Assembly: GCA_021775525.1 (NCBI GenBank)
Contig: JAJFHQ010000048.1
Location: 1 to 64,000, forward strand
Origin: Hyphomicrobiales bacterium
GTDB lineage: Bacteria > Pseudomonadota > Alphaproteobacteria > Rhizobiales > Methyloligellaceae
Length of the DNA: 64,000 nucleotides
Reading direction: 5' to 3'
This document shows, one piece after another, positions 1 to 11,400 of this stretch (its first letter is position 1; the number at the start of each line of letters is the position of its first letter). The position numbers and the translations under genes are program-made. The notes under the pieces are model-generated. The model was not told where the DNA came from, searched no databases, and saw nothing but the letters and a program-made list of their open reading frames with translations.

Positions 1-140
1 AGATGGTGATGCCGGGAGACAATGTGACGGTTGAGGTTGAGCTGATTGTGCCGATCGCCATGGAGGAGAGCCTCCGCTTCGCGATCCGCGAGGGCGGCCG
101 TACCGTGGGTGCAGGCGTCGTCGCAGCAATTATCGAGTAG
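1..140 (+). CDS. tuf: Elongation factor Tu, C-terminal fragment (partial at window edge)
   Basis: Frame starting at base 3 reads [45 protein letters not shown], the EF-Tu C-terminus; directly upstream of rpsJ. Confidence 0.95.
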   Translation, partial: MVMPGDNVTVEVELIVPIAMEESLRFAIREGGRTVGAGVVAAIIE

Positions 141-151
141 ATAGATCAGAT

Positions 152-186
152 AAAACCGGGTGCCTTCATTGGCAGCCGGTTTTTTT
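152..186 (+). terminator. Terminator/attenuator-like hairpin between tuf and rpsJ
   Basis: AAAACCGG(g)TGCC-TTCATT-GGCA(g)CCGGTTTT, 8+4 bp stem with one mismatch, followed by T-run at 180-186. Confidence 0.75.
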
Positions 187-199
187 CAAGGTGATAGAC

Positions 200-508
200 A
201 TGCAAAGCCAGAATATCCGGATACGGCTCAAAGCCTTCGACCACCGGGTTCTCGATGTCTCGGCAAAAGAGATCGTGAACACCGCGAAGCGCACGGGCGC
301 GGAGGTACGCGGACCAATTCCGCTGCCCACGCGGATCGAGAAATACACGGTCAACCGGTCGCCGCATGTCAATAAGAAGAGTCGCGAGCAGTTCGAAATG
401 CGCACGCATAAGAGGTTGCTCGATATTGTTGATCCGACGCCGCAAACGGTGGACGCGCTGATGAAGCTCGACCTTGCCGCCGGTGTTGATGTTGAAATCA
501 AACTCTAA
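200..508 (+). CDS. rpsJ: 30S ribosomal protein S10
   Basis: [19 protein letters not shown]...; ORF opens at 191 but ATG at 200 with AAGG upstream fits S10. Confidence 0.97.
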   Translation: MQSQNIRIRLKAFDHRVLDVSAKEIVNTAKRTGAEVRGPIPLPTRIEKYTVNRSPHVNKKSREQFEMRTHKRLLDIVDPTPQTVDALMKLDLAAGVDVEIKL

Positions 509-544
509 CGACCGGCTTTACCGGCGTAGTTGAGGAATGAAGCG

Positions 545-1411
545 ATGCGCTCAGGCGTGATTGCACGCAAAGTTGGAATGACCCGTCTGTTCACTGAGAC
601 AGGCGAGCATATTCCTGTGACCGTGCTCGATCTGAACAATTGCCAGGTTCTTGCCCAGAGGACCGAGGAGAAAAATGGCTATACAGCTGTTCAACTCGGT
701 TCGGGTATGGCGAAGGTAAAAAATGTGAGCCGCGCGCAACGCGGGCATTTTGCTGTTGCCAAGGTAGAGCCCAAAAGCCGCGTCGCTGAGTTCCGGGTCA
801 GCCCGGACAACCTGATCGATATCGGCGCTGAAATTACAGCTGACCACTTTATCGAGGGTCAGTATGTTGATGCCAGCGGCACCAGCGTCGGCAAGGGTTT
901 TGCCGGCGCCATGAAGCGCCATGGATTTGGCGGTTTACGAGCCAGTCATGGTGTATCCATCTCACACCGTAGCCACGGCTCCACGGGCCAGTGTCAGGAC
1001 CCCGGCAAGGTGTTCAAGGGCAAGAAAATGGCCGGTCAGATGGGCAACAAGCAGATTACGACGCTTAATCTTCGCGTCGTCAAAACCGACGTGGAGCGTG
1101 GCCTCATCATGGTTCGTGGTGCGGTGCCGGGTTCCAAGGGCGGCTGGGTCTTGCTGCGTGATGCGGTCAAGAAAACATTACCGGACGATGTTCCTATACC
1201 GGGTTCCTTCCGTGGCGGCAGCAATGGCGGGGCAAAGCCCAAGGCAGATGCTGATGATACAGAAGCAGAGGTTCCAGAGGTGGAACAAACGGCAGCTGAG
1301 GATGTTGCCGAAACTCCTGCTGAAGGGACAAAAGCTCCCGAAGCCGACAACAAGGCTGATGAAGCTGGCGCTAAAGATGCATCCGATACTGAAGAAGGTC
1401 AGGACAAATGA
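545..1411 (+). CDS. rplC: 50S ribosomal protein L3 with acidic C-terminal extension
   Basis: [16 protein letters not shown]..., L3 core plus about 59-residue Asp/Glu/Ala-rich tail. Confidence 0.96.
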   Translation: MRSGVIARKVGMTRLFTETGEHIPVTVLDLNNCQVLAQRTEEKNGYTAVQLGSGMAKVKNVSRAQRGHFAVAKVEPKSRVAEFRVSPDNLIDIGAEITADHFIEGQYVDASGTSVGKGFAGAMKRHGFGGLRASHGVSISHRSHGSTGQCQDPGKVFKGKKMAGQMGNKQITTLNLRVVKTDVERGLIMVRGAVPGSKGGWVLLRDAVKKTLPDDVPIPGSFRGGSNGGAKPKADADDTEAEVPEVEQTAAEDVAETPAEGTKAPEADNKADEAGAKDASDTEEGQDK

Positions 1412-2028
1412 AGGCCGATGTAACGACATTGGAGGCCAAGAAGGCCGGCACGGTCGATCTGTCCGAAGACGTATTCGGTCTTGAGCCGCGCGCGGATATT
1501 CTGCATCGCATGGTGCGCTATCAGCTCGCCAAGAAACGCGCCGGCACCGTATCGGTGAAGGATCGTTCGCAGATCACCGGTAGCACGGCCAAGATCATGA
1601 ACCAGAAAGGGTCGGGCCGGGCGCGCCACTCAACGCGCAAAGCCAATTTATTCCGTGGTGGCGGCAAGGCGTTCGGGCCCAAACCCCGGGATCATTCGAT
1701 TTCACTTCCGAAAAAAGTGAGGGCCCTTGCCCTGCGCCATGCGCTCTCCGCCAAGGCGAAAGCAAACGAACTTGTTGTGCTGGACAATGCCGCGTTGAAA
1801 GATGCCAAAACCGGTGCGCTAAGGAAGAAACTTTCCAAGCTGGGGCTGGACTCGGCCCTAATTATCGATGGCATCGAACTTGAGAAAAACTTCTCACTTG
1901 CAGCGCGCAATATTGTTGGCATCGACGTGCTGTCTGTTCAGGGCATCAATGTCTACGACATCCTGCGTCGCGACAAGCTGGTGTTGACCAAGGCAGCAGT
2001 TGAAGCGCTGGAGGCACGATTCAAATGA
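1408..2028 (+). CDS. rplD: 50S ribosomal protein L4
   Basis: L4 motif [30 protein letters not shown]; order in S10 operon. Confidence 0.97.
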   Translation: MKADVTTLEAKKAGTVDLSEDVFGLEPRADILHRMVRYQLAKKRAGTVSVKDRSQITGSTAKIMNQKGSGRARHSTRKANLFRGGGKAFGPKPRDHSISLPKKVRALALRHALSAKAKANELVVLDNAALKDAKTGALRKKLSKLGLDSALIIDGIELEKNFSLAARNIVGIDVLSVQGINVYDILRRDKLVLTKAAVEALEARFK

Positions 2029-2318
2029 ACCTCGTAGACGCATATGATGTGATTGTAAGCCCGTCCATCACCGAGAAATCGACCCTGGTTTCTGAGCATA
2101 ACCAGGTGATTTTCAACGTGCGCCGCAACGCCACCAAACCGCAAATTCAGGCTGCGGTCGAGCAGTTGTTCGGCGTCAAGGTCAAGGCTGTGAATACGCT
2201 GAACCGCAAGGGCAAAATCAAACGGTTCAAGGGAATGTTGGGCAAGCGTTCTGATGTCAAGAAAGCCATCGTCACGCTTGAAGATGGCCAGAGCATTGAC
2301 ATCACGACGGGTCTATAG
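2025..2318 (+). CDS. rplW: 50S ribosomal protein L23
   Basis: [25 protein letters not shown]; operon order. Confidence 0.97.
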   Translation: MNLVDAYDVIVSPSITEKSTLVSEHNQVIFNVRRNATKPQIQAAVEQLFGVKVKAVNTLNRKGKIKRFKGMLGKRSDVKKAIVTLEDGQSIDITTGL

Positions 2319-2332
2319 GCGAGACGAATAAG

Positions 2333-3169
2333 ATGGCATTGAAAAAATACAAACCGATGACACCAGGCCAGCGCAGTCTCGTGCTGGTTGATCGCTCTCA
2401 TCTTTGGAAAGGCCGGCCAGTCAAGGGACTGACCGAGGGCCTGATTAGTAAGGGCGGGCGCAACAACGCTGGCCGGATCACGGCTCGTCGCAGGGGCGGT
2501 GGACATAAACGTCTTTACCGCGTGGTTGATTTCAAGCGCATCAAGGCAGATGTGTCGGCAACGATCGAGCGGATTGAATATGACCCGAACCGATCTGCCT
2601 TTATTGCGCTGCTGAAATATGATGATGGTGAGCAAAGCTACATTCTGGCACCCCAACGCGTTGCTGTGGGCGACCAGGTCATTTCCGGTGAGCAAGTTGA
2701 TGTGAAGCCAGGCAACGCCATGCCGCTTGCCAACACGCCGATTGGCACCATCGTGCACAATGTCGAGATGAAGCGCGGCAAGGGCGGCCAGATTGCCCGG
2801 GCGGCCGGGACATACGTACAGCTTGTTGGCCGCGATTCAGGATATGCAATCCTGCGGCTCAATTCAGGCGAGACGCGCATGGTGCGCGCGGAATGCATGG
2901 CAACGGTGGGGGCGGTTTCCAATCCTGACAATGCCAATATTAAGCTGGGCAAGGCCGGGCGCAAACGCTGGATGGGCAAACGCCCCTCTGTGCGCGGCGT
3001 GGCAATGAACCCGGTTGATCATCCACATGGCGGCGGCGAGGGACGCTCGTCGGGTGGACGCCACCCAGTGACTCCATGGGGCAAGCCCACCAAGGGTAAG
3101 CGCACCCGGTCCAACCGTCGTACCGACAAACATATTGTCCGCAGCCGTCATCTGCGGAAGAAGAGATAG
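2333..3169 (+). CDS. rplB: 50S ribosomal protein L2
   Basis: [15 protein letters not shown]..., [26 protein letters not shown]. Confidence 0.98.
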   Translation: MALKKYKPMTPGQRSLVLVDRSHLWKGRPVKGLTEGLISKGGRNNAGRITARRRGGGHKRLYRVVDFKRIKADVSATIERIEYDPNRSAFIALLKYDDGEQSYILAPQRVAVGDQVISGEQVDVKPGNAMPLANTPIGTIVHNVEMKRGKGGQIARAAGTYVQLVGRDSGYAILRLNSGETRMVRAECMATVGAVSNPDNANIKLGKAGRKRWMGKRPSVRGVAMNPVDHPHGGGEGRSSGGRHPVTPWGKPTKGKRTRSNRRTDKHIVRSRHLRKKR

Positions 3170-3180
3170 GAGCAAGCTGG

Positions 3181-3459
3181 GTGTCACGTTCAGTCTGGAA
3201 AGGCCCGTTTGTCGACGGGTATCTGCTCAAGAAGGCAGAAACTGCCCGCGCAAGCGGCTCCAATGCGGTCATCAAGATCTGGAGCCGGCGTTCGACCATA
3301 CTGCCGCAATTCGTCGGCATCACCTTTGGTGTTCACAACGGACAAAAGCATGTTCCCGTTCTGGTGACCGAGGACATGGTGGGCCACAAATTCGGTGAAT
3401 TCGCACCGACTCGGACCTATCACGGCCACACCGCCGACCGGCGTGCGAAAAGGGTTTAA
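3181..3459 (+). CDS. rpsS: 30S ribosomal protein S19
   Basis: GTG start; [19 protein letters not shown]. Confidence 0.97.
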   Translation: MSRSVWKGPFVDGYLLKKAETARASGSNAVIKIWSRRSTILPQFVGITFGVHNGQKHVPVLVTEDMVGHKFGEFAPTRTYHGHTADRRAKRV

Positions 3460-3464
3460 GGGAA

Positions 3465-3845
3465 ATGGGTAAGGCCAAAAGAGAACGCGTATTGCCCGAG
3501 AATGAGGCAAAAGCGGTTACACGCCTGCTGCGTGTTTCACCGCAGAAACTCAATCTCCTGGCGCAACTCATTCGCGGCAAAAAGGTCGACAAGGCTCTGG
3601 CCGAGCTCACCTTTTCGCGCAAGCGAATTGCCGCAGAAGTCAAGAAGACGCTTCAGTCGGCAATCGCCAATGCGGAGAACAATCATGATCTGGACGTGGA
3701 CGCCCTGGTCGTGACCCAAGCCTATGTGGGAAAAAACCTTGTGATGAAACGCTGGAAACCGCGTGCACGTGGCCGTGTTGGCCGGATTATCAAACCGTTT
3801 TCTCAACTGACCGTTGTGGTCAGGCAGGTCGAGGAGGCCGCTTAA
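3465..3845 (+). CDS. rplV: 50S ribosomal protein L22
   Basis: L22 core [26 protein letters not shown]. Confidence 0.97.
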   Translation: MGKAKRERVLPENEAKAVTRLLRVSPQKLNLLAQLIRGKKVDKALAELTFSRKRIAAEVKKTLQSAIANAENNHDLDVDALVVTQAYVGKNLVMKRWKPRARGRVGRIIKPFSQLTVVVRQVEEAA

Positions 3846-4564
3846 TGGGTCAAAAAGTAAATCCGATCGGCCTGAGGCTCGGTATCAACCGGACCTGGGA
3901 TTCGCGTTGGTACGCGGACAAGGGCGAGTATGGGAAGCTGCTCCACGAAGACATCAGGATTCGTGACCGCGTGATGAACATGCGCAGCCAAGCGGGGATT
4001 TCGAAGGTCGTCATTGAGCGGCCGCACAAGAAATGCCGCATCACCGTACACACCGCGCGCCCGGGCATATTGATCGGCAAAAAGGGTAGCGACATCGAGA
4101 AGTTGCGGAGCGAGCTCTCGTCAATGACGGAGTCCGAGGTGCAGCTGAACATCGTCGAAGTTCGCAAGCCGGAAATTGATGCAACGCTGGTTGCCGAAGG
4201 TATTGCCCAGCAGCTTGAGCGGCGTGTTGCGTTTCGCCGCGCGATGAAGCGTGCTGTTCAGTCGGCCATGCGTCTTGGCGCACTGGGAATTCGCATCAAT
4301 TGTGCAGGTCGTTTGGGCGGTGCGGAAATCGCTCGTATGGAATGGTATCGCGAGGGCCGTGTGCCGCTGCACACGCTGCGCGCCGACATCGATTATGGCA
4401 CGGCGCTTGGACGCACCGCATACGGTATTATCGGCATCAAGGTCTGGGTCTTCAAAGGCGAGATCATGGAGCATGATCCAATGGCCCAGGAACGCCGGTC
4501 CATGGAATCGCAAGAAGGCGGACGGATGCGCCGTGACGATCAGGCGTCCAAGCGTCCCAACTAA
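3845..4564 (+). CDS. rpsC: 30S ribosomal protein S3
   Basis: [26 protein letters not shown]. Confidence 0.98.
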   Translation: MGQKVNPIGLRLGINRTWDSRWYADKGEYGKLLHEDIRIRDRVMNMRSQAGISKVVIERPHKKCRITVHTARPGILIGKKGSDIEKLRSELSSMTESEVQLNIVEVRKPEIDATLVAEGIAQQLERRVAFRRAMKRAVQSAMRLGALGIRINCAGRLGGAEIARMEWYREGRVPLHTLRADIDYGTALGRTAYGIIGIKVWVFKGEIMEHDPMAQERRSMESQEGGRMRRDDQASKRPN

Positions 4565-4588
4565 GAGACGAGTAAGAGGATATAGAAG

Positions 4589-5005
4589 ATGCTTCAACCG
4601 AAGCGCACAAAGTTTCGCAAGATGCACAAGGGTCGCATCAAGGGCGTCGCCAAAGGCGGGTCGAGCCTGAATTTCGGATCCTACGGTCTGAAGGCGCAGG
4701 CACCTTCACGGGTCACTGCCCGGCAGATTGAGGCGGCGCGCCGTGCCATGACCCGGCATATGAAACGTATTGGTCGCGTGTGGATACGCATCTTCCCCGA
4801 TGTCCCCGTCACCAAGAAGCCAACCGAAGTACGGATGGGTAAGGGTAAGGGTGCGGTCGAATTCTGGTGCGCAAAAGTGAAACCGGGCCGCGTCATGTTC
4901 GAGATTGACGGCGTGACTGATGCTGTGGCGCGCGAGGCGTTGCGCCTTGGTGCCGCAAAATTGCCGGTCAAGACCAAGGTCATTGCCCGGCTGGGCGACA
5001 ACTAG
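4589..5005 (+). CDS. rplP: 50S ribosomal protein L16
   Basis: [19 protein letters not shown]. Confidence 0.98.
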   Translation: MLQPKRTKFRKMHKGRIKGVAKGGSSLNFGSYGLKAQAPSRVTARQIEAARRAMTRHMKRIGRVWIRIFPDVPVTKKPTEVRMGKGKGAVEFWCAKVKPGRVMFEIDGVTDAVAREALRLGAAKLPVKTKVIARLGDN

Positions 5006-5026
5006 CCGGAATCTGGCAAGGAAGAA

Positions 5027-5245
5027 ATGATGAAGGCGATAGATTTACAGGCCATGACGCCGGACCAGCTCACCGACAAGCTGCTGAAATTGAAAAAAGA
5101 GCAGTTCAATCTGCGTTTTCAGGCAGCGAGCGGCCAAATGGAAAATACTGCGCGTGTACGCCAGGTCCGCCGCGATATCGCGCGGATCAAGACAATTGAG
5201 CATGCGAAACGGGTTGAGTCTGCTCCTGCAGCCTCAAAAGGATAG
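5027..5245 (+). CDS. rpmC: 50S ribosomal protein L29
   Basis: L29 pattern [38 protein letters not shown]. Confidence 0.96.
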   Translation: MMKAIDLQAMTPDQLTDKLLKLKKEQFNLRFQAASGQMENTARVRQVRRDIARIKTIEHAKRVESAPAASKG

Positions 5246-5251
5246 GAACCC

Positions 5252-5482
5252 ATGCCAAAACGAATTTTACAAGGCGTTGTAGTCAGCGACGCGAATGACA
5301 AGACCATCGTCGTGCGGGTCGAAAGGCGTTTTACGCATCCGCTCTACAAGAAGACGGTGAGGCGGAGCAAAAAGTATCACGCCCATGATGAAGCCAATGC
5401 GGCGAAGATGGGTGACAAGGTGCGCATTCAGGAATGCCCGCCGATTTCTAAGAACAAGTGCTGGACGCTAATAGCTGGCTGA
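5252..5482 (+). CDS. rpsQ: 30S ribosomal protein S17
   Basis: [42 protein letters not shown]. Confidence 0.97.
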   Translation: MPKRILQGVVVSDANDKTIVVRVERRFTHPLYKKTVRRSKKYHAHDEANAAKMGDKVRIQECPPISKNKCWTLIAG

Positions 5483-5570
5483 CGGTTCAAAAAGGTTTCA
5501 ATGCCGTGAGCGGATGTCGCTAACGGTGAAGGGTTTTGGCGGAAAGCCAAGGAAATAAAGGTCGAGTGCC

Positions 5571-5939
5571 ATGATACAGATGCAGACCAATCTGGACGTA
5601 GCCGATAATTCCGGTGCGCGCCGCGTCCAATGCATCAAGGTGCTTGGCGGGTCCAAGCGAAAATATGCCTCTGTCGGTGACATCATCGTTGTCTCCGTCA
5701 AGGAGGCAATCCCGCGCGGACGCGTCAAGAAAGGTGAAGTGATGCGCGCTGTTGTCGTGCGCACAGCCAAGGGCGTACGGCGTGCCGATGGCAGCCTAAT
5801 TCGCTTCGATCGCAATGCGGCTGTGCTGGTCAATGCACAGGGCGAGCCTATTGGTACGCGTATCTTCGGCCCCGTCACCCGGGAATTGCGCTCGCGCAAG
5901 CACATGAAAATCGTGTCATTGGCACCGGAGGTTCTGTGA
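5571..5939 (+). CDS. rplN: 50S ribosomal protein L14
   Basis: [27 protein letters not shown]. Confidence 0.98.
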   Translation: MIQMQTNLDVADNSGARRVQCIKVLGGSKRKYASVGDIIVVSVKEAIPRGRVKKGEVMRAVVVRTAKGVRRADGSLIRFDRNAAVLVNAQGEPIGTRIFGPVTRELRSRKHMKIVSLAPEVL

Positions 5940-6262
5940 AAATGACCAAACTGAAAATCAGGAAGGGCGACTTTGTCACGCTTCGCACCGGCAAGGATAA
6001 AGGTAAGGGTGGTGAAGTGCTGAAGATCATGCCCAAGGATAACAGGGCCTTGGTGCAGGGCGTGAATATGATCAAGCGCCACCAGAAGCAGACACAACAG
6101 CAGGATGGCGGCATCATTACTCGTGAGGCAAGCGTGCATATTTCAAATCTGGCGCTTGAAGACCCGAAGGATGGCAAACCCACCCGCGTTGGTTTCAAGA
6201 CCCTCAAAGACGGCAGAAAGGTGCGTTTTGCGAAACGCTCCGGGGAGGTGATCGATGGCTAA
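5936..6262 (+). CDS. rplX: 50S ribosomal protein L24
   Basis: [25 protein letters not shown] (KOW motif). Confidence 0.97.
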   Translation: MKMTKLKIRKGDFVTLRTGKDKGKGGEVLKIMPKDNRALVQGVNMIKRHQKQTQQQDGGIITREASVHISNLALEDPKDGKPTRVGFKTLKDGRKVRFAKRSGEVIDG

Positions 6263-6809
6263 TGCCTATGTCCCGCGCCTAAAGCTGCAGTATGAGAAGG
6301 AACTGCGCGAGGCAATGACCAAGGAGTTTGGTTACGCCAACGCGATGCAGATTCCGCGTCTGTCCAAAGTCGTGCTCAATATGGGTATCGGCGAGTCGGT
6401 GGTCGACAGCAAGAAAGTGCAGGCGGCGGCCGATGATCTGGCGCTGATTTCTGGCCAGAAGCCAGTCATTATCAAGGCGCGCAAATCCATCGCCACGTTC
6501 AAGCTGCGCGAAGGAATGCCAATTGGCGTCAAGGTGACGCTTCGCAAAAATCACATGTTCGAATTTATTGACCGGCTCGTCACCATTGCTCTGCCAAGGG
6601 TAAGGGACTTCCGCGGGCTAAGCCCGAAGAGTTTTGACGGACGGGGTAATTTCGCGCTCGGGATCAAGGAGCACATCGTGTTCCCTGAGATTGACTATGA
6701 CAAGGTGTCTGACATCTGGGGAATGGATGTCATCGTCTGCACGACGGCGCCGACCGATGATGAAGCAAGATCGCTTCTCAAGGGATTTAATTTTCCGTTC
6801 CGGACTTGA
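6255..6809 (+). CDS. rplE: 50S ribosomal protein L5
   Basis: [47 protein letters not shown]. Confidence 0.98.
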   Translation: MANAYVPRLKLQYEKELREAMTKEFGYANAMQIPRLSKVVLNMGIGESVVDSKKVQAAADDLALISGQKPVIIKARKSIATFKLREGMPIGVKVTLRKNHMFEFIDRLVTIALPRVRDFRGLSPKSFDGRGNFALGIKEHIVFPEIDYDKVSDIWGMDVIVCTTAPTDDEARSLLKGFNFPFRT

Positions 6810-6851
6810 GGGTTCGAACCAGGACCCTTCGGGAACAAGGAGACAAAAGAG

Positions 6852-7157
6852 ATGGCCAAAAAAAGCTCAATTGAGCGCAACAACAAACGGCGCAAGATGG
6901 CGGCGCAATATTCCAGCCGCCGCGCACGTTTGAAAGAGATCGCCAGCGACCGTTCTTTGCCAGCCGAAGAGCGCTTTGCTGCGCGTCTTAAGCTTGCACA
7001 GCTACCGCGCAATTCCTCGCCCACACGCATTCGCAACCGGTGCGATGTGACGGGCCGGCCGCGCGCGTTTTATCGCAAGCTGAGAATGTCGAGGATCTCG
7101 TTGCGGGATCTGGCTTCACAGGGACAGATCCCTGGCATGGTTAAGTCGAGTTGGTAG
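6852..7157 (+). CDS. rpsN: 30S ribosomal protein S14 (101 aa form without CxxC zinc ribbon)
   Basis: [31 protein letters not shown]...[15 protein letters not shown]. Confidence 0.97.
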   Translation: MAKKSSIERNNKRRKMAAQYSSRRARLKEIASDRSLPAEERFAARLKLAQLPRNSSPTRIRNRCDVTGRPRAFYRKLRMSRISLRDLASQGQIPGMVKSSW

Positions 7158-7170
7158 GAGAACGCTTCCG

Positions 7171-7569
7171 ATGACGATGACAGACCCACTAGGGGATATG
7201 CTGACACGGATACGCAACGCGGCAATGCGGAGCAAATCCAAGGTCGCTACGCCTGCCTCAAAACTCAGAGGTCGCGTTCTCGATGTGCTGCAGGAAGAAG
7301 GGTACATCCGGGGCTATGCCCAGGTTGATTATGATGGCGGCAAGTCCGAGTTTGAAATCGAACTGAAATATTATGATGGCGAACCAGTCATCAAGGAATT
7401 GAGACGGGTGTCCACACCGGGGCGCCGCGTCTATTCCTCGGTACGTAATTTACCGACCGTGCAAAATGGCTTGGGTGTCTCCATTTTATCCACGCCCAAG
7501 GGTGTTATGTCAGATTCAAAAGCTCGCACGGAAAATGTGGGTGGTGAGGTTTTGTGCAGCGTATTCTAG
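7171..7569 (+). CDS. rpsH: 30S ribosomal protein S8
   Basis: [17 protein letters not shown]...GGEVLCSVF. Confidence 0.97.
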   Translation: MTMTDPLGDMLTRIRNAAMRSKSKVATPASKLRGRVLDVLQEEGYIRGYAQVDYDGGKSEFEIELKYYDGEPVIKELRRVSTPGRRVYSSVRNLPTVQNGLGVSILSTPKGVMSDSKARTENVGGEVLCSVF

Positions 7570-7616
7570 CTGTGCCGGTTAAGGCGCGCGCTGCGTGGGA
7601 ATAAAGGTTTAGGTTT

Positions 7617-8150
7617 ATGTCTCGCACTGGAGCAAAAGCGGTCGCAATGCCTGATGGCGTCAACGCGACAATTGAAGGCCAAAAGGTTACCGTAAAGGGT
7701 CCCAAAGGTGAGCTTTCTATTGTCCTGGTTGATGACGTGGAGGCGCAAATGACCGATACCGGAATCAAGGTAACGCAGCGTGGTGAAACGAACCGCGCCC
7801 GATCCATGTGGGGCCTGTCGCGTACGCTTATCGCCAACCTGGTTGATGGTGTCACCGAGGGTTTCGAGAAATCTCTTGAAATTATCGGCGTTGGCTATCG
7901 CGCCCAGATCCAGGGCAAGAATTTGCAATTGGCGCTCGGTCTTAGTCACGACGTGAAATACGCCATTCCAGAAGGAATTGACGTGAAATGCCCGTCGCAG
8001 ACAGAAATCATTGTGTCAGGAATTGAAAAACAGAAAGTGGGTCAGGTCGCGGCTGAAATTCGCCGGTTCCGCCCTCCCGAACCTTACAAGGGCAAAGGCA
8101 TCCGCTATACGGGTGAATATGTGTTCCGTAAGGAAGGTAAGAAGAAATAA
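7617..8150 (+). CDS. rplF: 50S ribosomal protein L6
   Basis: [33 protein letters not shown]...[16 protein letters not shown]. Confidence 0.98.
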   Translation: MSRTGAKAVAMPDGVNATIEGQKVTVKGPKGELSIVLVDDVEAQMTDTGIKVTQRGETNRARSMWGLSRTLIANLVDGVTEGFEKSLEIIGVGYRAQIQGKNLQLALGLSHDVKYAIPEGIDVKCPSQTEIIVSGIEKQKVGQVAAEIRRFRPPEPYKGKGIRYTGEYVFRKEGKKK

Positions 8151-8162
8151 CGGAGCGTTCCT

Positions 8163-8525
8163 ATGAGCGTTGTTAAAAAGAGATTCGAGCGCCGTACCAA
8201 TCGTGTAAGACGGTCTTTGAAGCGAGTTGCGAATGGTCGGCCACGGCTTTCCATATTTCGTTCGTCTAAGCATATCTATGCACAAGTCATTGATGATGCA
8301 GATGGAAAAACGATTGTTGCAGCTTCAAGCCTTGATCAGAATTTACGCAAATCCAATTCCAAGGGTTGCGATGTGAACTCTGCGCAGTCTGTTGGAAAGC
8401 TGGTTGCTGAACGCGCCCTCAAAGCTGGTATCAAGGATGTGATTTTTGACCGTGGCGGATATCTCTACCATGGCCGGGTCAAGGCCCTTGCCGATGCCGC
8501 GCGTGAAGGCGGACTTAAGTTTTAG
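8163..8525 (+). CDS. rplR: 50S ribosomal protein L18
   Basis: [20 protein letters not shown]...[26 protein letters not shown]. Confidence 0.97.
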   Translation: MSVVKKRFERRTNRVRRSLKRVANGRPRLSIFRSSKHIYAQVIDDADGKTIVAASSLDQNLRKSNSKGCDVNSAQSVGKLVAERALKAGIKDVIFDRGGYLYHGRVKALADAAREGGLKF

Positions 8526-8554
8526 AATTTGATTTTTTAAAAGGATCACGAACA

Positions 8555-9142
8555 GTGGGACGCAAACCTGGAAATCAACGAGGACGCCAGCAAGGCCGTG
8601 GACGCGACGATCGCGACAACGAATTTGTGGATAAGCTCGTACACATCAATCGCGTGGCCAAGGTCGTGAAAGGCGGTCGGCGTTTCGGGTTTGCCGCTTT
8701 GGTCGTTATTGGCGATCAGAAGGGCCGGGTCGGTTTTGGGCATGGCAAGGCGCGCGAAGTGCCCGAAGCCATTCGCAAGGCCGCTGATGCCGCGAAAAAC
8801 AATCTCATTCGCGTTCCCTTGCGTGAAGGGCGTACGCTTCATCACGATGTGATGGGTCGGCACGGAGCAGGCAAAGTGATCTTGCGTGCAGCACCTCCAG
8901 GCACAGGTATTATTGCTGGTGGACCTATTCGTGCGGTTTTCGAGACCCTAGGCATCCAGGATGTTGTTGCGAAATCACTTGGCAGCGCCAACCCTTATAA
9001 CATGGTGCGTGCGGCTTTCGACGCGCTGAAGAATGAAGACAGTCCTCGCGGCGTTGCTGCGCGGCGCGGCAAGAAAGCGAGCGAAATTGTCGCCCGCCGC
9101 CGCGACGGCATCGACTCGCCCGAGGCCGCAGCCGACGCTTGA
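8555..9142 (+). CDS. rpsE: 30S ribosomal protein S5
   Basis: [53 protein letters not shown]. Confidence 0.97.
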   Translation: MGRKPGNQRGRQQGRGRDDRDNEFVDKLVHINRVAKVVKGGRRFGFAALVVIGDQKGRVGFGHGKAREVPEAIRKAADAAKNNLIRVPLREGRTLHHDVMGRHGAGKVILRAAPPGTGIIAGGPIRAVFETLGIQDVVAKSLGSANPYNMVRAAFDALKNEDSPRGVAARRGKKASEIVARRRDGIDSPEAAADA

Positions 9143-9179
9143 TTGGGCAAGGGCAGCGAACAGGTAAGGGACCAGGAAA

Positions 9180-9383
9180 ATGGCTGAAAAGAAATCCGGA
9201 AAGACTGTCATGGTCGAGCAGATTGGGAGTCCAATCCGTCACCCTCAGGATCAACGTGCGACACTCGTTGGTCTGGGTTTGAACAAGGTTGGCCGTCGCC
9301 GCACTTTGACCGATACGCCCCAGGTGCGTGGCATGATCGATAAGGTCCAGCATCTGGTTCGTGTTGTTGACGAGAAAGCTTAG
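9180..9383 (+). CDS. rpmD: 50S ribosomal protein L30
   Basis: [42 protein letters not shown]. Confidence 0.96.
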   Translation: MAEKKSGKTVMVEQIGSPIRHPQDQRATLVGLGLNKVGRRRTLTDTPQVRGMIDKVQHLVRVVDEKA

Positions 9384-9394
9384 GAAAATTTGCT

Positions 9395-10012
9395 ATGCGA
9401 CTGAATGACTTGAGAGATAACCCCGGCGCCACTCAAACCCGTAAGCGGGTTGGGCGCGGTCCTGGCTCTGGCAAGGGCAAGACCGCTGGTCGTGGCCACA
9501 AGGGTCAGAAATCCCGCTCGGGCGTTGCCATCAAGGGCTTCGAAGGCGGGCAGATGCCGATCCATCGCCGGCTGCCCAAGCGTGGCTTCAATAATGTGTT
9601 CGCCAAGGATTTAAACGAGGTCAATGTTGGCCGACTGCAGGCTGCAGTGGACAAGAAAACGCTTGATCCGAAGAAGACGGTGACTGTTGAGGCGCTTGCC
9701 GCCGCCGGAATTATTCGTCGTGTCAGGGATGGCGTGCGTCTGCTTGGCCAGGGCGAATTGAAATCTAAGCTAACGATTGAGGTTACGGGCGCATCTGCCG
9801 GTGCTGTGAAGGCCGTTGAGAAGGCTGGTGGCAAGGTCGCACTGGTTGAAATGCCGAAAAAACAAGCGAAGCCTAAGCCTACGGAAAACAAAGAAAAAGC
9901 AAAGCCTGAAGCAAAATCGGCAAGTGCGAAAACGGCGGAAAAGAAGCCCGCCAAATCGTCGGCCAAATCTTCAGCAAAATCACCGGCTAAGACGACCAAA
10001 AAGAACTCCTAA
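9395..10012 (+). CDS. rplO: 50S ribosomal protein L15 with Lys/Ala-rich C-terminal extension
   Basis: [43 protein letters not shown]; about 50-residue K/A/S/P tail. Confidence 0.96.
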   Translation: MRLNDLRDNPGATQTRKRVGRGPGSGKGKTAGRGHKGQKSRSGVAIKGFEGGQMPIHRRLPKRGFNNVFAKDLNEVNVGRLQAAVDKKTLDPKKTVTVEALAAAGIIRRVRDGVRLLGQGELKSKLTIEVTGASAGAVKAVEKAGGKVALVEMPKKQAKPKPTENKEKAKPEAKSASAKTAEKKPAKSSAKSSAKSPAKTTKKNS

Positions 10013-10065
10013 CCGGGACGGCACCTCACGGGTTTTAATCCGTCCCAAATCGCTGGAGCGCGCAA

Positions 10066-11400
10066 ATGGCATCTGCTGCTGAACAACTGGTCTCCAATCT
10101 GAATTTCTCAGCTTTTTCAAAGGCGGAGGAACTCAAAAAACGGATTTGGTTCACGCTTGGCGCGTTGCTGATTTACCGGCTGGGCACTTACATCCCTATT
10201 CCGGGCATCAATCCCCAGGCACTTGCGGATATCTTCCGTCAAAACCAGTCCGGTATTCTGGGTATGTTCAATATGTTTGCCGGCGGTGCAGTCGGGCGCA
10301 TGGCGATCTTTGCACTCAACATCATGCCGTATATTTCGGCATCGATTATCATTCAGCTGCTGACCACCGTTTCGCCCCATCTTGAGCAGTTGAAGAAAGA
10401 GGGCGACCAGGGGCGCAAACAAATCAACCAGTACACGCGCTACGGAACGGTGGTGCTGGCGACGCTGCAAGGCTATGGCATTGCTGTCGGTCTTGAAGGC
10501 GCGGGCAACGTTGTTACGGATCCGGGCCTGTTCTTCCGGGTTACCACGGTGATCACGCTAGTGGGTGGCACGGTATTCTTGATGTGGCTCGGCGAGCAGA
10601 TCACCGCACGCGGCGTTGGCAACGGTATTTCGCTGATCATCTTCGCAGGTATCGTGGCGGAATTGCCTTCAGCCCTGATCGGTACCATAGAGTTGGGCAG
10701 GCAGGGGGCGCTCTCCACACCGCTCATCCTGGGCCTGTTTGTGATGGCAATCGCCGTCATCGCATTCATCGTTTTCATGGAGCGCGCGCAACGGCGTCTG
10801 CTGGTGCAATATCCCAAGCGACAAATGGGCAATCGCATGTTCCAGGGCGATTCATCGCATTTGCCCCTGAAGCTCAACACCGCGGGTGTGATACCGCCGA
10901 TCTTTGCATCGTCCCTGCTGCTGCTGCCGATTACGGTGGCCAATTTCTCTTCAGGGCAGGGCCCTGATTGGCTTACATCTATTACCGCCCTGGTGGGCCA
11001 TGGCCAACCACTCTATATCGTCCTGTATGTGGCGATGATTGTTTTCTTCGCCTTTTTCTATACAGCGGTTGTGTTCAACCCGAAGGAAACGGCGGACAAT
11101 CTGAAGCAATATGGCGGGTTTATTCCCGGCATCCGTCCGGGCGAACGCACGGCTGAATATATCGACTACGTGCTCACCCGGATTACGGTCGTCGGTGCGG
11201 CATACTTGGCCGTGGTATGCGTATTACCGGAATTGCTGATTTCATATGCCGCCGTTCCGTTTTACTTCGGCGGAACGTCATTGCTCATCGTTGTGTCCGT
11301 GACGATGGATACAGTCGCGCAGGTGCAAAGCCATTTGCTGGCGCATCAATATGAAGGGCTGATCAAGAAGTCCAAGCTACGCGGAGCACGGCGCAGATGA
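10066..11400 (+). CDS. secY: Preprotein translocase subunit SecY
   Basis: Multi-TM protein; LLIYRLGTYIPIPGINP, MPYISASIIIQLL. Confidence 0.98.
   Translation: MASAAEQLVSNLNFSAFSKAEELKKRIWFTLGALLIYRLGTYIPIPGINPQALADIFRQNQSGILGMFNMFAGGAVGRMAIFALNIMPYISASIIIQLLTTVSPHLEQLKKEGDQGRKQINQYTRYGTVVLATLQGYGIAVGLEGAGNVVTDPGLFFRVTTVITLVGGTVFLMWLGEQITARGVGNGISLIIFAGIVAELPSALIGTIELGRQGALSTPLILGLFVMAIAVIAFIVFMERAQRRLLVQYPKRQMGNRMFQGDSSHLPLKLNTAGVIPPIFASSLLLLPITVANFSSGQGPDWLTSITALVGHGQPLYIVLYVAMIVFFAFFYTAVVFNPKETADNLKQYGGFIPGIRPGERTAEYIDYVLTRITVVGAAYLAVVCVLPELLISYAAVPFYFGGTSLLIVVSVTMDTVAQVQSHLLAHQYEGLIKKSKLRGARRR

Noticed and set aside
551-922. Long antisense ORFs throughout the ribosomal operon (for example 551..922 -, 2147..2758 -, 4121..4627 -)
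   Set aside because: Shadow frames of highly biased conserved genes; no independent coding evidence.
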